Below, one piece after another: positions 41,901-43,450 of a stretch of 43,450 nt of DNA (position 1 is its first letter; every line of letters starts with the position of its first letter). Under the pieces are notes generated by a model, which saw nothing but the letters and a program-made list of their open reading frames with translations, ran no database searches and was not told the DNA's origin. The stretch is from Bacteroidaceae bacterium (GTDB taxonomy: Bacteria; Bacteroidota; Bacteroidia; Bacteroidales; Bacteroidaceae), in the NCBI GenBank assembly GCA_017619335.1, contig JAFZSP010000051.1, positions 1-43,450 of the forward strand, read 5' to 3'. A program made the position numbers and the translations under genes.

Positions 41901-42587
41901 AGCAGCCACAGCAGCCTCGTCATACATACCGGGCTCTGTGCCGGCATTGGTCTCGAAGTATTCCACATAGTCGATATACTGAACATAGACATCTGCCAAA
42001 TCGCGCTTGGCAATGGCCAGTTCATCAATGCTCAGCACGGGATAGAGCTGGAACTCGGCAGCGTGCCAATAGTAGTTGCCCGAGTTGTTAGCTTCCACCA
42101 CGAAGCGCAGGTACTGTTTGCCCTGGGGTTCAAAGACGGCCGTGACCACTTCGCCCGGCTCATTGTAGGGCGTGACCATGTGGTCCAGTTCCTGCCAGTC
42201 CCCATCGGCAGCATCGGGATCGTCACTGCCCAGGACACACCACTGAGTCGGATGATTCGCGGTGCAGAGCACCTCGGAGTTATAGTTGTACAAGCGACGT
42301 GTGACACGCATGGCAGTCAACCCGTGAGCGGGCTCGTTCAGCTCCACTTGGAGGTAGTGTCCGGGTACGTTTTTGCTCCATGTGGTGTGCCAGTAGGTGA
42401 CGGGGTCGTCGTCCAGCAGGTGGGCAATGTTGCCCTCATACTCATGAGGAGCGTTCCAGGGGGAGCTCAGCTGACTGACGTCGGTAATCAGCGGCTTGGT
42501 CTCGTCCACTTCGATTTCGTCCTGTGCAAAAGCCGACGGGCAGAGCAGCGCCGTCAGCATCAAGAAAAAGAGTCTAAGATTCTTCAT
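38958..42587 (-). CDS. Secreted protein with two discoidin (F5/8 type C) domains
   Basis: 1209 residues from the ATG at 42587. An upstream-extended frame begins 45 residues earlier but covers the -7 box, and this ATG opens the signal peptide (residues 1-21, ending SAFAQ). Two F5/8 type C carbohydrate-binding domains are obvious near-duplicates (about 31-182 and 492-649), each with QLSSPWNAPH, HLLD, DPxTYWHT and NSGNxYWHAAE. Between and after them are helical spacers and trefoil-like segments (MIFINNVPTGEV..., FRFIAVGDTAFILQNKATGL). The tail (FTLDGRLVKRGNL...EPGIYIVNGVKV) resembles Prevotella secretion or anchoring tails. No catalytic motif is seen, so it is probably a surface glycan-binding protein. 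It is the first gene of an operon with the GH20 hexosaminidase. Confidence 0.8.
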   Translation of the reverse strand: MKNLRLFFLMLTALLCPSAFAQDEIEVDETKPLITDVSQLSSPWNAPHEYEGNIAHLLDDDPVTYWHTTWSKNVPGHYLQVELNEPAHGLTAMRVTRRLYNYNSEVLCTANHPTQWCVLGSDDPDAADGDWQELDHMVTPYNEPGEVVTAVFEPQGKQYLRFVVEANNSGNYYWHAAEFQLYPVLSIDELAIAKRDLADVYVQYIDYVEYFETNAGTEPGMYDEAAVAAFLAAMDAANAVDEPGAVFTAEELRGIIENIKSTYAVARDSMIPLTVADGYYRLRSGMIFINNVPTGEVDEDGNAITEDREMEKYMYSVIEGEQIYARWHTPDNVDTDCPSLWKVTNKDGLLDIVNCATDARFNNVARSTAETMDPESKNLMALDIAGNVDGVPYVNIRVSTQNAKDFFYLHGAGHSSGAGVGGNIVGWEKTLNDGNCGASEWEFVPVSDEVAEAIIKAYEPYKNRAAMVESFKLIREDATAKLKIAKDLSVKLNEEKPYITSVDQLSSPWNAPHDWEGNIEHLLDNDPLTYWHTNWNKNAGLHYVQVTLEEPIHELVSVKCIRRLYKYNSTTPCTADHVTVWSIYGSDEPDAEDADWVKLAESATPYIAPGETVMTEPFDTQGKMNLRICAEATNSGNHYWHAAELQIYPGEIIDPATSQYHMMGAIGTTLNDLLEQLKDVDPEEVTMEQYDALRTAYEAFDAKFVNPAPLREKIAAVTGADALMALGTDPGFWKDMSASEQLNKVIQDAQAYDVAGKYSAEQSKAFIAELDAAAANIKASANPVQTGKWYRFRFGTEEEYAKYGWPTGGNEAQYRTVDGEATEAVINEANFGKYMAVAKLERVKDEDDAGEFTRNVISPLLKEEVEMGQELHFDDLEDLLDPDMALFRFIAVGDTAFILQNKATGLFLQKKVETNDGIYLSLEPSFFQQEVMGNGQNAFFIRTYANETQNPLHFARNTNVVITYGGYGDSDGRRGCFFVEEAEDVAADYAVNDTRFALWEGAMTPRCYPITVKATDDSQGGMWTVSSIEYVEAEDEEPGQLNVTLAPIADNVAVAGRPFIYLSNGEYTPSEDRDEGDEPELIEVTFGMDFVAAPLNEGALKGTFTRETVGTGVLDIREDKFARTASSTSTVNSNRAYIADEKAFPRGLEIQAIFDEGAQDGITSALQQLARTSDIFTLDGRLVKRGNLNSLRSAEPGIYIVNGVKVIVK

Positions 42588-42651
42588 TGATTTTTTAGTT
42601 TTAGTTGTGTAAGTTTGTATATTTTTGACTGAATTATTGACTTTCGTAGCA

Positions 42652-42659
42652 CAAAAATA
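42652..42659 (-). promoter_or_regulatory. -7 promoter box of the discoidin/hexosaminidase operon
   Basis: On the minus strand, TATTTTTG at 42659-42652 matches TAnnTTTG, 64 bases before the ATG. A -33 element at the normal distance is not evident. Confidence 0.5.
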
Positions 42660-42796
42660 CGAAGAATGTGCAAAAGAGGCCTTCGCTGTGTCGTTAAATA
42701 TCGTTAAAGAGCCGCCTTTCACCCTAAAATGCGCCGTTTCCCCTCTGTTTTCATCATCAAAAGAGCATTTAGTGAGGGTCTGGTGCCGCGAAAAAA

Positions 42797-43041
42797 ACTG
42801 TAATCTGTAATGGTGTAATGGTTAGTTGGGAGGGAGCCGTGAAAAAAACTGTAATCTGTAATGGTGGATGGAAAGGGGCGCAAAAGAAACTGTAATCTGT
42901 AATGGTGGATGGAAAGGGGCCGCAAAAGAAACTGTAATCTGTAATGGTGGATGGAAAGGGGCCGCAAAAGAAACTGTAATCTGTAATGGTGTAATGGTTA
43001 GTTGGGAGGGAGCCGTGAAAGAAACTGTAATCTGTAATGGT
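42797..43041. repeat. Six copies of an 18-base core spaced by 41-51 bases
   Basis: ACTGTAATCTGTAATGGT occurs at 42797, 42848, 42889, 42931, 42973 and 43024 (spacings 51, 41, 42, 42, 51). Two linker types alternate: GTAATGGTTAGTTGGGAGGG (first and fifth units) and GGATGGAAAGGGGCCGC (second to fourth). The array is symmetric, with short units flanked by long ones. It is not coding on either strand in a credible way. Bases 42660-42796 hold nothing else recognised. Confidence 0.88.
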
Positions 43042-43062
43042 GTAATGGTTTGGGGGCCAAAT

Positions 43063-43250
43063 GCCCCGTAGGGGCAAGATAGGGGTAGCCAGCCATTTTA
43101 ATGGCTGGTATGAAATGGCGGGGAAAAACGCGTGCCTTTAGGTACGCGACAGGAATCAGTTGTCGCGTACCTAAAGGCACGCATACCATTGGTGCCCCTA
43201 ATTACCAGCCATTAAAATGGCTGGCCGCTCGGCCCAAAGGGACGCTTGAC
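43063..43250. repeat. Nested-palindrome mosaic repeat, third copy
   Basis: GCCCCGTAGGGGC (43063-43075), CCAGCCATTTTAATGGCTGG (43089-43108), a 22-bp stem with the same loop GGAATCAGT (43130-43151 with 43161-43182), CCAGCCATTAAAATGGCTGG (43205-43224), then the 24-bp segment shared in inverted orientation with 20763-20786 (43227-43250). Further on TGCCTACGGCA (43272-43282) resembles the core of the 36-bp repeat. Confidence 0.88.
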
Positions 43251-43368
43251 CCTTCAAGAACCCTTATCAGATGCCTACGGCATCATCGTAATCCCTTTTG
43301 CCCGATTTTCCCCAAACCATTACACCATTACTCAACTTTAGCAAGTAAAACCCCCGAAGGGGTGTCAA

Positions 43369-43450
43369 GACCACAGGCAGGGGTATAACCCCTGCTAATG
43401 GGCAAGACACAACACAAACCCCGAAGGGGTGACAGAATGAAAATGGATGC
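43369..43450. repeat. Left part of a second copy of the 148-bp inverted-end element
   Basis: GACCACAGGCAGGGG at 43369-43383 is identical to the terminal repeat at 16857. AACCCCTGC and ACCCCGAAGGGGTGACAGAA then follow in the same order as in the complete copy. The element runs out of the window. Confidence 0.78.

Noticed and set aside
42719..43077. Overlapping open frames with repetitive ITDYSFF peptides
   Set aside because: They are read through the 41-51-bp tandem repeat, have no ribosome-binding site or homology that I recognise, and different frames give the same kind of peptide.

Overview
The window looks like a chromosomal segment of a Bacteroidales bacterium close to Prevotella. The indications are Bacteroidetes-type -7 promoter boxes (TAnnTTTG), a carboxypeptidase-regulatory/TonB-type outer-membrane barrel, a PL11 rhamnogalacturonan lyase, DUF4254 beside a GT9 heptosyltransferase, C-terminal tails of the kind seen on Prevotella type IX-like secreted proteins, and an ArgF of the N-succinyl/N-acetylornithine type. 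It is GC-rich for that group. I see no tRNA, rRNA, prophage, insertion sequence or CRISPR array.

Layout. 0.4-7.2 kb: a clostripain-family lipoprotein (+) meets an outer-membrane barrel gene (-) tail to tail. A minus-strand unit follows: ECF sigma factor, a coupled single-pass membrane protein (candidate anti-sigma) and a secreted protein of unknown function. 7.3-11.9 kb (-): one large secreted PL11 pectin lyase with beta-strand repeats. 12.1-20.2 kb (+): an envelope glycan/lipid A cluster of DUF4254, GT9 transferase, sulfatase/LtaS-type membrane enzyme, LpxL-type acyltransferase, polysaccharide deacetylase, GT2 polyprenyl-phosphate sugar transferase and a GtrA-fucosyltransferase-like fusion. 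20.2-21.0 kb: a dense repeat island. 21.0-35.1 kb (+): an arginine/proline cluster (argR, a GNAT acyltransferase in the argA position, argG, argC, argD, XRE-cupin regulator, acyl-CoA synthetase, proC, proB, proA, a fused double TldD-like protein, argF'). argB and argH are not in the window. 35.1-42.6 kb (-): a two-gene operon for a discoidin-domain protein and a GH20 hexosaminidase. 42.6-43.45 kb: a second repeat island.

The most unusual feature is the number of short palindromic or tandem elements, both between genes and inside open reading frames without breaking the frame. A C/G-rich stem element (CCCCCTC...GAGGGGG type) lies inside four unrelated genes at five sites. A 42-bp repeat with an 8-bp inverted repeat occupies two separate places in the hexosaminidase gene. 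A 39-nt perfect palindrome lies exactly at the junction of the two halves of the TldD-like protein. A short AGCGCG hairpin occurs both in the acyl-CoA synthetase gene and between proC and proB. Intergenic counterparts include a nested-palindrome mosaic at three places, a 148-bp element with 15-bp inverted ends, a perfect 22-bp-period array of six TGTCTCA/TGAGACA hairpins, a 36-bp-period array and a 41-51-bp repeat. Together these suggest several families of small mobile palindromes, some tolerated as peptide inserts in loops and linkers, comparable in concept to the palindromic elements known in Rickettsia genes. That reading is inference; the repeats themselves are visible in the sequence.
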